Assembly (NCBI RefSeq): GCF_009697385.1
Contig: NZ_VUNL01000001.1
Span: 124,001 to 188,000, forward strand
Length of the DNA: 64,000 nucleotides
Reading direction: 5' to 3'
Source: Wylensekiella montiformis
GTDB lineage: Bacteria > Bacillota > Negativicutes > Selenomonadales > Selenomonadaceae
Shown here: positions 23,276-32,518 of the stretch, piece after piece
Layout of the letters: each line of letters starts with the position of its first letter
Position numbering within the stretch: the first letter of the stretch is position 1
Position numbers and translations under genes: made by a program
The notes under the pieces: generated by a model
Told to the model about the DNA's origin: nothing
The model's input: only the letters and a program-made list of their open reading frames with translations
Databases searched by the model: none

Positions 23276-23914
23276 TCAGTGCGCCGCCGAAGAGCGATGC
23301 CCCGCCGACGACTTTTTATGCGCTTTCCGCCCTTTCGCCGGCGCAGAGGAGCCGTTGCCGCCGGTATTTTCGGCCAGAACCGCTCCCTTCATCTTCTGCG
23401 TCCGCGTCAGGATCTCTTCCGCATGATCATCGGCATAGCGGAGGATGGCCCGGTAAAACCGACCGTCTACATCCTTCTCGGAAAGGTCTGCGATCCGGAT
23501 CAGTTTTTGGGGCTCCGTCGTATCGAGCACCCCCCAGCCGCTGTCCAGATCCTGATGCTTCGTGACCTGAACCGTCTGCTCCTTCAGATGAAAGCACAAA
23601 TACTCCGCCGCTCCGACCAGATCGCCGTAACCGCTCGTCGATTCCATCTTCCAGCGCCGCTTGGAAACCACATCCTGAATCTGAATCGAGTCGTATGTCT
23701 TGAGCACCGGAACCAGAAGAATATCCCGGTTAATATGTTTCTGCGCATCGACATCATAATAAATCTGCTGCTTATTGAAGTAATAATTTTGTCTGGAAGT
23801 CGACTGCACCCACTGATAAATATCCTCCGGAACCGCTTCTGCCGCTTCGGTCTGCGGCGCAGCAGCAAAAAACACCACTGCCGCCAGAAGCCCTGCGCCC
23901 CATCGCATCTTCAT
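23276..23914 (-). CDS. exported hypothetical protein
   Basis: This is a 212-residue protein with a signal peptide (M-K-M-R-W then a hydrophobic run to A-A-P-Q-T-E-A-A). The mature part contains Y-Q-W-V-Q-S-T-S-R-Q-N-Y-Y-F-N and D-L-L-V-P-V-L-K-T-like beta segments, and ends in a basic Lys/His/Ser tail. Proteins of this look are common in Negativicutes and are usually unnamed. AGGAGG precedes ATG 23914 by nine bases. It lies 34 bp upstream of hydE on the same strand. The function is unknown and the protein is likely periplasmic. Confidence 0.7.
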   Translation of the reverse strand: MKMRWGAGLLAAVVFFAAAPQTEAAEAVPEDIYQWVQSTSRQNYYFNKQQIYYDVDAQKHINRDILLVPVLKTYDSIQIQDVVSKRRWKMESTSGYGDLVGAAEYLCFHLKEQTVQVTKHQDLDSGWGVLDTTEPQKLIRIADLSEKDVDGRFYRAILRYADDHAEEILTRTQKMKGAVLAENTGGNGSSAPAKGRKAHKKSSAGHRSSAAH

Positions 23915-24006
23915 ATACGAATTCCTCCTGCACTGCTTTCTCGTTTTTATTTAAACGTTATCATTTTATCATCAGCAAATGAAAATGGGATGAACAAATT
24001 CGGTTT

Positions 24007-24942
24007 TCAGTCCTCGGGCTCCTTGTACAAGGTATCCAGTTCATACGGCGTTTCCTGATAAACATAATAGTTCAGCCAGTTGGCAAAGAGCAGATGTGCC
24101 ACACTTCGCCAGCGCACGATCGGCGGCTGGGATGGATCATCATCCGGATAATAATTCTGCGGGATCTTCGGATTCAGTCCGGCCTGCTTATCCCGGTCAT
24201 ATTCCTGTTTCAGCGTCGTCGGATCGTACTCCGCATGACCGGTGATAAAGAACTGGCGCCGGGGCAGATTCGCAATGATATAAGGGCCGGCCTCGGAATC
24301 CGATTCCGCCAGAATCGTAAGCTCCGGCACTTTTAGAATATCTTCCCGATGCTCTTCCGTATGGCGGGAATGCGGCACATAAAATTCATCATCAAAGCCG
24401 CGCAGCAGGCGCTCATGCTCGACACAGACATGATGCCGGAACACCCCGAATATCTTCTCGGACACCGGATATTTCGGAATCCCATAATGATAGTACAGGC
24501 CGGCCTGCGCCCCCCAGCAGATATGAAACGTCGAATAAACATGAGTCTTGCTCCACTCCATGATTTCGGCCACTTCATCCCAGTAAGCCACTTCTTCAAA
24601 CGCCATATTTTCCACCGGAGCCCCGGTGATAATCATGCCATCGTATTTCTTGTGGCGCACCTCATCAAACGTTCCATAAAATTGCGCCAGATAATCCATC
24701 GGCGTATGGCTCGGCGTATAGGTTTCCGTATAGATAAAATCCACTTCGACCTGAAGCGGGCTGTTTCCCAGCAGGCGCAGCAGCTGCGTTTCCGTGATAT
24801 ACTTGATCGGCATCAGGTTCAGAATCAAAATCTTCAGCGGACGGATATCCTGACTGTACGCCCGGTCAGCATCCATCACAAAGATGTTCTCCCCTTCAAG
24901 AATATGCGCTGCCGGCAGCGCATTCGGTATTTTTATCGGCAT
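24007..24942 (-). CDS. metA: homoserine O-acyltransferase (probably acetyl-CoA-dependent)
   Basis: This is a 311-residue MetA/HTS-family enzyme that activates homoserine for methionine synthesis. Visible are [15 protein letters not shown] at the N-terminal fold, the catalytic-cysteine region F-H-I-C-W-G-A-Q-A, and G-H-A-E-Y-D near the C-terminus. Residue 111 is Glu (G-A-P-V-E). In this family Glu at 111 goes with acetyl-CoA and Gly with succinyl-CoA, so the enzyme is predicted to make O-acetylhomoserine despite the 'succinyl' family name. I chose ATG 24942 with GGAGGAAG upstream. A likely -10 (TATAAT, 25015-25020) lies about 70 bp upstream. Confidence 0.92.
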   Translation of the reverse strand: MPIKIPNALPAAHILEGENIFVMDADRAYSQDIRPLKILILNLMPIKYITETQLLRLLGNSPLQVEVDFIYTETYTPSHTPMDYLAQFYGTFDEVRHKKYDGMIITGAPVENMAFEEVAYWDEVAEIMEWSKTHVYSTFHICWGAQAGLYYHYGIPKYPVSEKIFGVFRHHVCVEHERLLRGFDDEFYVPHSRHTEEHREDILKVPELTILAESDSEAGPYIIANLPRRQFFITGHAEYDPTTLKQEYDRDKQAGLNPKIPQNYYPDDDPSQPPIVRWRSVAHLLFANWLNYYVYQETPYELDTLYKEPED

Positions 24943-25014
24943 AAATCCACTTCCTCCAATATTCCTCTGTCGGCCGCAGTGCGGCAAGCTCCGACGCGGC
25001 GGGATAATGTTTTT

Positions 25015-25020
25015 ATTATA
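25015..25020 (-). promoter_or_regulatory. putative -10 box of metA
   Basis: A consensus TATAAT reads on the minus strand about 73 bp upstream of the metA start. The -35 region is weak. I see no S-box or T-box fold in the short leader. Confidence 0.5.
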
Positions 25021-25073
25021 CCATAAATCACCAATGCAAAGCGATTCCGTGCGCCGCAAAATCTTCACGCAAA

Positions 25074-25105
25074 AAAACCTTCCCGGCACAAAGGCGCGGG
25101 AAGGC
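25074..25105 (-). terminator. terminator upstream of metA
   Basis: CCTTCCCG and CGGGAAGG form a stem on the minus strand, followed by seven Ts. It directly follows the stop of the exported protein gene at 25,115. Confidence 0.85.
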
Positions 25106-25114
25106 TGGTACCGC

Positions 25115-26008
25115 TCACTCCAGACTGTAGCGGTTCACCCATTTGCTATTGGCCTGCACATAGCTGCGCAAAGCCCGGATCATCTTATATTCCGATGAGG
25201 TCTTGCTGATCATCCGGTACTGACCGTCCAGACTTTCGTCCATCGACTGCCAGCCCGTCTGCGCTGTCCATGACTTTCCACTGATGATCTTGGCGGTAGC
25301 CTGCGGCAGATTCACCGCCATTTTCAGGAACTGGATTTCAACGACTTTGCCGTTCGCATCCTTGGTTTCCTGCCAGGCCCAATACACCAGATTGTCTCCG
25401 CGCATACGCATCGTCGTCGTATCCGCGGTAATATGTACCCTCACTCCATCTGCCGACGCTTCATCGTAAATGGTAGTCCAGCGATCCTTGGCAGCGGCCC
25501 GCTCGGTCTCCGCTGACTGATGAAAGGCCTGATCGACAGCAGCATCATAAAACGCCTCATCAAACTGCTGGGACGTGATCTCCTTTTCTCGCTCCGTTCC
25601 GTCAGAACGGGACCAGATGACATTCCCGGCCGAATCATAAAACGATTCCTGTAAATAACGGACGGTACGGTACTGCGGACGGATCAGAAGCTGCGCTGTA
25701 CTATATGCCAGCGAAGCCGGATTGGTGATTTTCCGATTCAGCCCGTAATTTTGCAGCGTTTCCTGCGCGCCGCCATAGCTGTAGGCTGTTTTCGTCCACA
25801 CTTGAATCTCCGTCGGCACCAGTCCCCGCGCCGTATCCACCTGATTCGTCACCACGACGGATTCGGGATCAAAATACTTGCTGTAATGATCGTCAGAGCT
25901 CAGCCAGTACCAGCCCGCTTCGGCCCGGTCAGGCATCCCGCCCAAAAGGGGCAGCACCATAAGCAAGAAAAGGACAAAACCCGTTCGAAAAAAAACGTGT
26001 CGATTCAT
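25115..26008 (-). CDS. exported hypothetical protein
   Basis: This is a 297-residue protein with a signal peptide (hydrophobic [11 protein letters not shown], cut near A-E-A-G). The mature part starts W-Y-W-L-S-S-D-D and contains repeated [19 protein letters not shown] and [12 protein letters not shown] segments, suggesting beta-rich domains. I chose ATG 26008 with GAGGTG six bases upstream; the longer frame begins with GTG overlapping that site. It is probably periplasmic. I do not recognise a characterised family. Confidence 0.72.
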   Translation of the reverse strand: MNRHVFFRTGFVLFLLMVLPLLGGMPDRAEAGWYWLSSDDHYSKYFDPESVVVTNQVDTARGLVPTEIQVWTKTAYSYGGAQETLQNYGLNRKITNPASLAYSTAQLLIRPQYRTVRYLQESFYDSAGNVIWSRSDGTEREKEITSQQFDEAFYDAAVDQAFHQSAETERAAAKDRWTTIYDEASADGVRVHITADTTTMRMRGDNLVYWAWQETKDANGKVVEIQFLKMAVNLPQATAKIISGKSWTAQTGWQSMDESLDGQYRMISKTSSEYKMIRALRSYVQANSKWVNRYSLE

Positions 26009-26089
26009 ATTGTTCACCTCGTCATTTGAAACCGATGGACGTCCTTTTCATTGTAACGTATTTATCCGGGAACGGCAACCGGCAGACCT

Positions 26090-27550
26090 TTAAAAATCCG
26101 CCGCGCCGTCACATGCTTTCCCGTTGATCTGCATCCCCGTCAGATGGATATTTTCCGCCGGCGTCTCTTCCAGCCGGAAAACCCTTCCGCCCGATGATCC
26201 CGCACGGCGGACCACGCAATCCTTCCATGTGAAATCATACACCGGATTGCGCGCATAGGTCCGAATATCCGCCAATGGAGTACGGCAGGCATCCACGGTC
26301 AGATTTTCCAGATGCAGTCCGTGAATATCCGGCGTATATTCGCCGATGTCTCCGCCGTCGTATGCCATATCCACCGTCAGAACCGCCCGGCTGACACGGC
26401 GTATCTCATCGCCGAACGCCCAGAATCCCTCGACTCCGCCGCCGCGGCGGGAATTGGTCTTCAACCGGTAAGCCCAGCGCAGATCCGGACTGTCCATCAC
26501 ATTGTGCAGACTGTAAACCTGACTGATTCCTCCGGCCATTTCACTTCCCATGGTCACGCCGCCATGGCCGCCCCGGAACACATTGCGCTCAATAACAATG
26601 CGCTGCGACGGACGCCCTACGCGGCGTCCGTCGTTATCCCGCCCGGCTTTGATGGCGATGCAGTCATCTCCCGTCTGGAAAAAGCTGTCCTTGATCCAGA
26701 CGTTTCGGCAGGCATCGGGATCCACGCCGTCCGTATTCGGGCCGGATGCCTCGATCGCAACATGATCTACCATGACATCCTCACAAAGCACCGGATTGAT
26801 ATGATACATCGGCGAATTTTTGACCCGGATTCCCCGGATAAGGACTCTCTTGCTCGCATACGGCTGAATCAGAACCGGACGCAAATAATGTCCCCTGCCG
26901 AAAATACGCTGTTCCACTGGCACATCATCGTTGCTCATCTCCTTCAACTCACTGCTGGCCTGCTGCTGGTTGGGATACGAGCCCTTCCACAGCCCGGCAC
27001 CGACCCATGGCCACCAGGCGTCTCCATGACCGTCAATCACGCCCTGCTGCGGCGAGCCGCTCCCCGTCACGGCGATATCCTCACCGCCGTATACATAGAG
27101 AAAGGGCGAATAATTATAACATTCCGTACATTCGAACCGCGTCAATACCAGTTTCCCGGCATAATCATCCGGACGGTGGCTGAAATCCAGCACCGCGCCA
27201 TCGTCCAGACGCAGTTCGACATGACTCCTAAGCGTCAGCGGCCCGGCCAAATAAAAATGTCCGGACGGTACCAGAACCACCCCGCCCTTTTGTGCGGCAT
27301 GATCGAGTGCCTGCTGAAAGGCCGGCCGGTCATCCCGGCGGTCATCGGGGACCGCACCGTAATCCGTAACCCGGTAAATCCTGTCCTGCGGGATCTGCGG
27401 CAGGCAAAGCGAAGCCGTAATCGCCGCAGCCTGCCGCTCGATATCCGCTTCGGCCTGCGCCGGGACGGAACCCGCCAGCGCCAGAACGGCCATAGCCAGT
27501 ACCGCTGCAAGAAGCTGTCTGCCTCTTCTGTGCTTCTGATGCGCTGTCAT
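26090..27550 (-). CDS. glycoside hydrolase family 28 polygalacturonase
   Basis: This is a 486-residue protein with an N-terminal signal peptide (A-V-L-A-M-A-V-L-A-L-A-G). The GH28 catalytic signatures are present in order: N-T-D-G-V-D, G-D-D-C-I-A-I-K, G-H-G-G and R-L-K-T-N. These give two catalytic Asp positions, the conserved His and the R-x-K substrate-binding pair. It would hydrolyse alpha-1,4-galacturonide bonds of pectin, probably in the periplasm. Its ATG overlaps the hydF stop (ATGA), an unusual pairing. Confidence 0.9.
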   Translation of the reverse strand: MTAHQKHRRGRQLLAAVLAMAVLALAGSVPAQAEADIERQAAAITASLCLPQIPQDRIYRVTDYGAVPDDRRDDRPAFQQALDHAAQKGGVVLVPSGHFYLAGPLTLRSHVELRLDDGAVLDFSHRPDDYAGKLVLTRFECTECYNYSPFLYVYGGEDIAVTGSGSPQQGVIDGHGDAWWPWVGAGLWKGSYPNQQQASSELKEMSNDDVPVEQRIFGRGHYLRPVLIQPYASKRVLIRGIRVKNSPMYHINPVLCEDVMVDHVAIEASGPNTDGVDPDACRNVWIKDSFFQTGDDCIAIKAGRDNDGRRVGRPSQRIVIERNVFRGGHGGVTMGSEMAGGISQVYSLHNVMDSPDLRWAYRLKTNSRRGGGVEGFWAFGDEIRRVSRAVLTVDMAYDGGDIGEYTPDIHGLHLENLTVDACRTPLADIRTYARNPVYDFTWKDCVVRRAGSSGGRVFRLEETPAENIHLTGMQINGKACDGAADF

Positions 27551-28758
27551 CCTATATCATCCTCCGGCAATTCCACTTCATCCAATATCCCCAGCAGCGC
27601 TGCGATCACAATCCCGTAATTCGACATGGGAACGCCCTGCTCCCGGCACTGCGCTACACGGCTCAGCACATACTTGCGATTAAACATACAAGCGCCGCAA
27701 TGAATGACAAAATCGATTCCGGCAAGGTCCTGCGGGAAATCGCGTCCAGCCGTCACATCGATGCGAATCCCGTCGCCCAACTTGCTGCGCAGCAGACGCG
27801 GCAGCTTGATGCGGCCGATATCCTCGGTCAGAGGCCGATGCGTACATGCCTCGGCGATCAAAATATGCGCATCCGGCTTCAGCTTGCTCAGCCGGGCAGC
27901 GGATTCCGCGTAGTATCGGATATCGCCTTTATAGCCGGCAAACAGCACGGAAAAGGAGGTCAGACGGCTTTCGGCCGGCTTTTGCCGGCTGACTTCGCGA
28001 AAGGCCTGCGAATCCGTGATGATGAGATTCGGCGGTTCTTTCAGCGAAGCAATCGCCGCCGCCATTTCATCGGTCGTACAACAGACCGCGCGGCACTTCT
28101 TATCCAGCAGTTCCCGCAGTGTCTGTACCTGCGGCAGGATCAGCCGTCCTTTCGGCGCCTGAATATCCTGCGGCATAACCAGCAAAACCGTGTCCCCGGC
28201 ATGGCATAGGTTTTGCGTAATGCTCGGCTGCTCAAAGTCCTCGGGAAGCTGACGAATCATCTCCGACCGCAGCGCATCGAGGCCGAATTTCTCCGCAGCA
28301 CTGACGGGGACAGGGCGCAGACCAGTTTCCTTTGCCACGCGCTCAGCCAGACTGCGTCCTCCATCCGCCGACAAATCCGTCTGACTGATCACCGCGATCA
28401 CCGGCGTTCCGCTCTGACGAAAGCGATGAACCCAGTCCAGCTCCTCCGCCATATCCTCATCGTGAAAAAGAACCAGCGCCAGATCCGTTTCCCGGGCTGC
28501 CCGCTCCGTCTTATCAACACGCAGCAGACCAAGCTCGCCCTCATCATCAAATCCGGCCGTATCGATAAATACCACCGGTCCGATTCCATGCAGCTCCATC
28601 GCCTTGTATACGGGGTCCGTCGTCGTCCCCGGCACAGCAGAAACCGTCGCCACCTGCTGACCGGTCAAAGCGTTGACCAGCGTCGACTTCCCGCTGTTGC
28701 GCCGCCCATACAAACCGATATGGAGCCGATTGGCCCGCGGGGTATCATTCAGGCTCAT
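27547..28758 (-). CDS. hydF: [FeFe]-hydrogenase maturase HydF (GTPase)
   Basis: This is a 403-residue protein. It has an N-terminal Ras-like GTPase domain with Walker A G-R-R-N-S-G-K-S-T (residues 18-26) and D-T-A-G, and a C-terminal Fe-S domain with C-T-H-R-P and H-C-G-A-C, the HydF cluster ligands. HydF is the scaffold on which the H-cluster two-iron unit is assembled before transfer to the hydrogenase. I chose ATG 28758 over the earlier ATG because GGAGGG is better spaced. The next gene is GH28, overlapping by 4 bp. Confidence 0.93.
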   Translation of the reverse strand: MSLNDTPRANRLHIGLYGRRNSGKSTLVNALTGQQVATVSAVPGTTTDPVYKAMELHGIGPVVFIDTAGFDDEGELGLLRVDKTERAARETDLALVLFHDEDMAEELDWVHRFRQSGTPVIAVISQTDLSADGGRSLAERVAKETGLRPVPVSAAEKFGLDALRSEMIRQLPEDFEQPSITQNLCHAGDTVLLVMPQDIQAPKGRLILPQVQTLRELLDKKCRAVCCTTDEMAAAIASLKEPPNLIITDSQAFREVSRQKPAESRLTSFSVLFAGYKGDIRYYAESAARLSKLKPDAHILIAEACTHRPLTEDIGRIKLPRLLRSKLGDGIRIDVTAGRDFPQDLAGIDFVIHCGACMFNRKYVLSRVAQCREQGVPMSNYGIVIAALLGILDEVELPEDDIG

Positions 28759-28866
28759 AGCCATCCCTCCATTCCTGCTTCTATGAACCATAGTATAGCA
28801 CAGCCCCGATCAAATATGTTACACTATATTTATAGGAAAACCACGCAAAATATAAAGGAGTTTTTC

Positions 28867-29427
28867 ATGAGCGATTATACCAATTTCCAAATCGGCGAAG
28901 CGTTTCCTCTGCCAATCCGCCATCAGCAGGACGGCGGATTGTTTCAGATCGACGTCAACGGCTGCATGTTCATCCTGCAGCTTTCCCGTACCGACATCAT
29001 CGCCCGGGAGGCATTCCGCACCGGCCAAATGGAGATCGCCCTCTACGAACAGGACGGTCTGCTTTTCTTTCTCTATCAGATGGACGGCATTTTCAAAGAC
29101 GGCTGGGGGGACGCGCCCATCTCGCTTTGCGGCGTCCGGCCGGAGTTTCTGCCGACGCCGCAGAGTCTGAAGGATCCCGTCCTGCACCTGTATCTGGTCG
29201 ATACTACGCTGCAGATTCTGCTCGCACAGCGTCAGGTTACGCTCGATGAGCCCTTTATGGACATCCTGCGCCGCTATGTCTCTGCACAAAAAAAACAGCC
29301 GCTCTCCGAAGCGGCGTATGCACAAACCGTGCAAGACATTTGGCGCGGAAAAACCTCCGCACAGATGAGGGAAATGGCCAGCGCAGTACAGGAAATCCCT
29401 CTTGCCATCAAGCCGCCTTTGTCGTGA
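28867..29427 (+). CDS. conserved hypothetical protein (186 aa)
   Basis: This is a 186-residue cytoplasmic protein with ATG 28867 behind AAAGGAG. It has no signal or membrane segment. A beta-rich N-terminal half (F-P-L-P-I-R-H-Q...F-Q-I-D-V-N-G-C-M-F-I-L-Q-L) is followed by a helical C-terminal part that ends near P-L-A-I-K-P-P-L. It is transcribed divergently from hydF. I do not recognise a family. Confidence 0.7.
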   Translation: MSDYTNFQIGEAFPLPIRHQQDGGLFQIDVNGCMFILQLSRTDIIAREAFRTGQMEIALYEQDGLLFFLYQMDGIFKDGWGDAPISLCGVRPEFLPTPQSLKDPVLHLYLVDTTLQILLAQRQVTLDEPFMDILRRYVSAQKKQPLSEAAYAQTVQDIWRGKTSAQMREMASAVQEIPLAIKPPLS

Positions 29428-29520
29428 CCTCCTGTGCCATCCAACCGGCATCCTTTGGGACGGCTGCCATCCCCGCAGAAAGAAAACACGGGGCTCAGCC
29501 CCGTCAGCATCGGATAACAC

Positions 29521-29558
29521 AAAGCGCCCGCCGCACTTCTTCGTGCAGCGGGCGCTTT
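29521..29558. terminator. bidirectional terminator
   Basis: AAAGCGCCCGCCGCAC (29521-29536) pairs with GTGCAGCGGGCGCTTT (29543-29558), 15 of 16 positions, flanked by A and T runs. It separates the plus-strand gene from the convergent small gene at 29,572. A further short palindrome (ACGGGGCT-AGCCCCGT) lies near 29,490. Confidence 0.8.
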
Positions 29559-29571
29559 CCTCATAACCCCG

Positions 29572-29802
29572 TCACGCAACGCTTTCCGTCACGCTGTCAT
29601 TCACACGGCTGTCGAGCCAATCTGCTACTACCTGACGCTCATCAGACTTGCGATCCTTACGGGACAGGTCGACCATGTCCTGACTCATGGCATAAGCCCG
29701 AAAATCCTTCTTGCCCATCAGCTTAGCCGCTTTCGTAAACTGCTTCACACGAACGGGGATATATACGCATTCCATCCACTGTGAATAAATCTGCACCTTC
29801 AT
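29572..29802 (-). CDS. small hypothetical protein (76 aa)
   Basis: This is a 76-residue protein. I chose ATG 29802, which has GGAGAGAG eight bases upstream; the longer frame to 29904 looks non-coding. The N-terminus M-K-V-Q-I-Y-S-Q-W-M-E-C-V-Y-I-P-V is followed by basic helical sequence. No family is recognised. It is driven by a strong promoter at 30,000-30,029 with a leader of about 190 bases. Confidence 0.6.
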   Translation of the reverse strand: MKVQIYSQWMECVYIPVRVKQFTKAAKLMGKKDFRAYAMSQDMVDLSRKDRKSDERQVVADWLDSRVNDSVTESVA

Positions 29803-29999
29803 GATTCTCTCTCCTTGTATCAAAAAACGATGATTGCAAAAAACAAATGGATTAAACCATCCACAGCATTCTCCTGTTCTCTGACAAACATGCCGGCAGC
29901 TCACTGCCTTTGTTTTTTGTTACAAGGTATATCGGATATCATCACGAAAGATTAAGCATTGCGCAACAAAACGTATGAAGAAACTTTTTTTGTACTTTC

Positions 30000-30029
30000 A
30001 TTTTATCGCAGAAAAATCCTCTTTGTCAA
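30000..30029 (-). promoter_or_regulatory. promoter of the 76-aa gene with long leader
   Basis: On the minus strand TTGACA (30024-30029) and TAAAAT (30000-30005) are separated by 18 bp. The expected start near 29,993 leaves about 190 untranslated bases before ATG 29802. The leader holds short self-complementary segments around 29,885-29,900, but I recognise no riboswitch class. Confidence 0.65.
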
Positions 30030-30073
30030 GAAAATGTTAGAAGATTTTAATTATGATAAGTTTCATTTATTCG

Positions 30074-30922
30074 TCAGGACAAATCCATAACGTTTCTCTT
30101 ACGGTTTACGAGCTGCAGCGTCGTCGTATAGCCAAATTTCCGGACATACTCCACGGCCTCATCATGGTAAGCACCGCAATCTTCCGGCCGGTGCGCATCC
30201 GAGTTCAGAATGACCGGCAGATCGTATTTCGCCGCTAGTTTCATGAAGTCCGGATAAGGGGAAATCTCCCGAATCGGATACCGGTAGAGCGTTCCTGTGT
30301 TCACGTCCACGATCATGTCCGCCCGTTTCAGCGCCCTGACGGCGCGTTCCAGATACGGCGTCACATCAAAATCCGGCAGGAAGCAGAACAGACGGATATT
30401 AAAGGGATGTCCCAGAATATCATACAGTCCGGAATCCGCCAGCTTTTCCACTTCCTCCGTATACCATTCGTAGATTTCCTGCAGCGAATGGCGTTCCCAC
30501 TCCGCCTTGATTTCGGAAGAATCATACGCCCAGCCGTGCAGAAAATGAACCGAGCCAATGATATAGTCAAAATCATACGCACGAAAAATCTCTCCGACTT
30601 TCTTCTGATCCTGAAAATTGCAGACCTCGATCCCGGTGCGCACGGTATGCTTCCGGCGCAGCTTTTCCATAAAACGGAAATACTCATCCAATGTATATTT
30701 GAATTTGTTGGACTGCAGCCATTTCTGCTGAAAGGCGCCAATGAAAGAATCATCCAGAACCAGATCCTCGTAATAAAGATCGCGGAACTCCGGAAAGGTA
30801 TGCGAGTGTTCCGAAATGCCGATTTCCGACAGTCCTCTGCGCCGCGCCGCTTCAAAAAAACCTTCCGCCCACGCCTCATCATAGGAGCCCTTTTCAAAAT
30901 GCATATGATAATCCATCTTCAC
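30074..30922 (-). CDS. hisJ: PHP-family histidinol-phosphatase
   Basis: This is a 282-residue protein of the HisJ/HisK type. H-M-H-F at the N-terminus, the I-G-S-V-H-F-L-H-G-W motif, L-G-H-P, and S-D-A-H near the C-terminus are the metal ligands of the PHP fold. It removes phosphate from histidinol phosphate, the eighth step of histidine synthesis, in the cytosol. The start is GTG 30922, eight bases from AAGGGGGA; an ATG two codons on is possible. Confidence 0.88.
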   Translation of the reverse strand: MKMDYHMHFEKGSYDEAWAEGFFEAARRRGLSEIGISEHSHTFPEFRDLYYEDLVLDDSFIGAFQQKWLQSNKFKYTLDEYFRFMEKLRRKHTVRTGIEVCNFQDQKKVGEIFRAYDFDYIIGSVHFLHGWAYDSSEIKAEWERHSLQEIYEWYTEEVEKLADSGLYDILGHPFNIRLFCFLPDFDVTPYLERAVRALKRADMIVDVNTGTLYRYPIREISPYPDFMKLAAKYDLPVILNSDAHRPEDCGAYHDEAVEYVRKFGYTTTLQLVNRKRNVMDLS

Positions 30923-31006
30923 GGATCATTCCCCCTTAACCGCAGACCAACGCTTACAGATATAGATTATTATAGCACAAATCCGCCGAGTTCCCCGCTC
31001 TCTGCG

Positions 31007-31816
31007 TCAAGGATCACAAAGCCCGGCGTCAATCAGGCGGCGGATTCCCCGCAAAACGCCATGCTCCGCATTGCTTTCCGTCTCATAGCGGGCCAGCCGC
31101 TTGATGGAGGGATGCGCATTGGCCATGGCAAAACTGTACCCGACCGCTTCCATCAGCTCCGCGTCGTTTAAATAATCACCAAACGCCGCGCATTCCTCCG
31201 GCCGCACGCCAAGGCTGCGCTGCACATGACGCACGGCCACCCCCTTGTTGATATCCGCATTCATGACGTCGACCCAGCTGTCGCTCGACAACGCAACCTG
31301 AAGAGGCCCCCGAAACCGGCGCAGCGGATCATAGATGCGGCGGTCTGCCTGTCCGGTTGAATCCCAGAACGACGCCTTGATCATCTCATCATCGATTCCC
31401 TCAAAATCCTGGACTGTCGTACAATGCGTATAATATTTTCGCATTTCTGCCGCGAAAACCGCATCGTACTGGCACTCCAGCACATAGGCGTTCTTTTTCC
31501 CGCAATAAGCCGTATACACATGCGGCACATCCTCCAGCGCGCGGATCACCTGCATGCCCATACCATGGTCCATCGGGCTGGAAAAAAGCTCCTTTCCCCG
31601 GTACCTGACCATCGTACCGTTTTCCGCCAGAAACAAAAATTCCTCCCGATAATCCCGGAACGTATCCAGCAGAGAGAAATATTGCCGCCCGGAACAGGGC
31701 GCAAACATCACGCCTCGTTCACGCAGGCAGCGGGCCACCGAATCAAACCCGTCCGGCAACTGTCCCTGCTCATCCAGCAGCGTACCGTCCATATCCGAAA
31801 AAATCATTTTTATCAT
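31007..31816 (-). CDS. HAD-superfamily phosphatase (Cof type)
   Basis: This is a 269-residue protein. Motif I D-M-D-G-T-L-L-D (residues 8-15), the Thr/Ser motif C-S-G-R-Q-Y, and the final motif G-D-Y-L-N-D-A-E-L are the HAD catalytic sites, with a cap domain in between as in the Cof/YbiV group. The substrates of this group are sugar phosphates or cofactor phosphates. The substrate here is unknown. GGAGGAAC precedes ATG 31816. It lies 84 bp upstream of the histidinol-phosphatase gene on the same strand. Confidence 0.88.
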   Translation of the reverse strand: MIKMIFSDMDGTLLDEQGQLPDGFDSVARCLRERGVMFAPCSGRQYFSLLDTFRDYREEFLFLAENGTMVRYRGKELFSSPMDHGMGMQVIRALEDVPHVYTAYCGKKNAYVLECQYDAVFAAEMRKYYTHCTTVQDFEGIDDEMIKASFWDSTGQADRRIYDPLRRFRGPLQVALSSDSWVDVMNADINKGVAVRHVQRSLGVRPEECAAFGDYLNDAELMEAVGYSFAMANAHPSIKRLARYETESNAEHGVLRGIRRLIDAGLCDP

Positions 31817-32081
31817 CCAAAGTTCCTCCGAAACGAAATAAAATCATTTCATTTGTAACAAAAATACTTTCATAATGTATATTCATTATATCAGGATCAT
31901 CCGGAAGCAGCAACCAGAACTTCTGCCGGAAGTGCGGCAAGGACCGGGAAAACAGGGCCCGTTTCTCAGCAGTCAGCCCGCCATGAATTTTTCATTGGTT
32001 TTTGTTATAATGAAAGAAAAATCACCCTGACCGGTATTTCCCATCCTTCGAAAATCCTCCATCAAAGAAAGAAGGGGTTGC

Positions 32082-32339
32082 ATGAAAAAGAATTTCTATC
32101 TCGATCTCCTGCTCTTCCTCAGCGGACTGATCTGTATCCTCACCGGCATCGTCCTCGACTTTCACCTCTTTGCCGGACATGGAAACGGGCGCGCGCTCAA
32201 GGGAATCATTACGGCCATTCATACCTACAGCGGCTACATCATGGCGGCCGGCCTGCTCTTCCATCTGATCTGGCATTGGAAATGGATCAAAGCGGCCGCC
32301 GGCAAATCCCTGACCCGGGCCAATGGCAAACAGGGATAA
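32082..32339 (+). CDS. small membrane protein, DUF4405-like
   Basis: This is an 85-residue protein with two hydrophobic segments (residues 6-25 and about 50-66) and conserved His residues (F-H-L-F-A-G-H, I-H-T-Y-S-G-Y, L-I-W-H-W-K-W). This two-helix, His-bearing pattern resembles DUF4405 membrane proteins, which look like small cytochrome b fragments and may bind heme. GAAGGGG precedes the ATG. It is followed by a strong terminator, so it is likely transcribed alone. Confidence 0.7.
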   Translation: MKKNFYLDLLLFLSGLICILTGIVLDFHLFAGHGNGRALKGIITAIHTYSGYIMAAGLLFHLIWHWKWIKAAAGKSLTRANGKQG

Positions 32340-32348
32340 CGCGAAACG

Positions 32349-32400
32349 AACCGCCCTGCGCAGAAAGAAACACACCTCTTCCTGCGCAGGGCGGTTTTTT
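32349..32400 (+). terminator. terminator of the small membrane protein gene
   Basis: AACCGCCCTGCGCAG (32349-32363) pairs perfectly with CTGCGCAGGGCGGTT (32382-32396), followed by Ts. Confidence 0.88.
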
Positions 32401-32436
32401 AGTTCAGAAAAACGGATAATTTTCCGAAATTTTGGA

Positions 32437-32465
32437 TTGTTTAAACGCGTTGTATCTTATAAAAT
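32437..32465 (+). promoter_or_regulatory. promoter of the Fe3+/phosphonate-type ABC operon
   Basis: TTGTTT (32437-32442) and TAAAAT (32460-32465) are separated by 17 bp. The boxes are near-consensus and lie about 55 bp upstream of the ATP-binding gene. Confidence 0.6.
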
Positions 32466-32518
32466 AAAATTAAAGCAACAAAAGAGAAACATCAATACAA
32501 AAAAAGGAGGTGCCGTAT

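Noticed and set aside
24943-25014. A possible S-box or T-box riboswitch upstream of metA.
   Set aside because: The leader is only about 65 bases and shows none of the conserved elements of either class.
29488-29505. A short perfect palindrome (ACGGGGCT-AGCCCCGT) as a separate terminator or operator.
   Set aside because: It has no T tail and lies just before a clear bidirectional terminator, so I give it no separate role.
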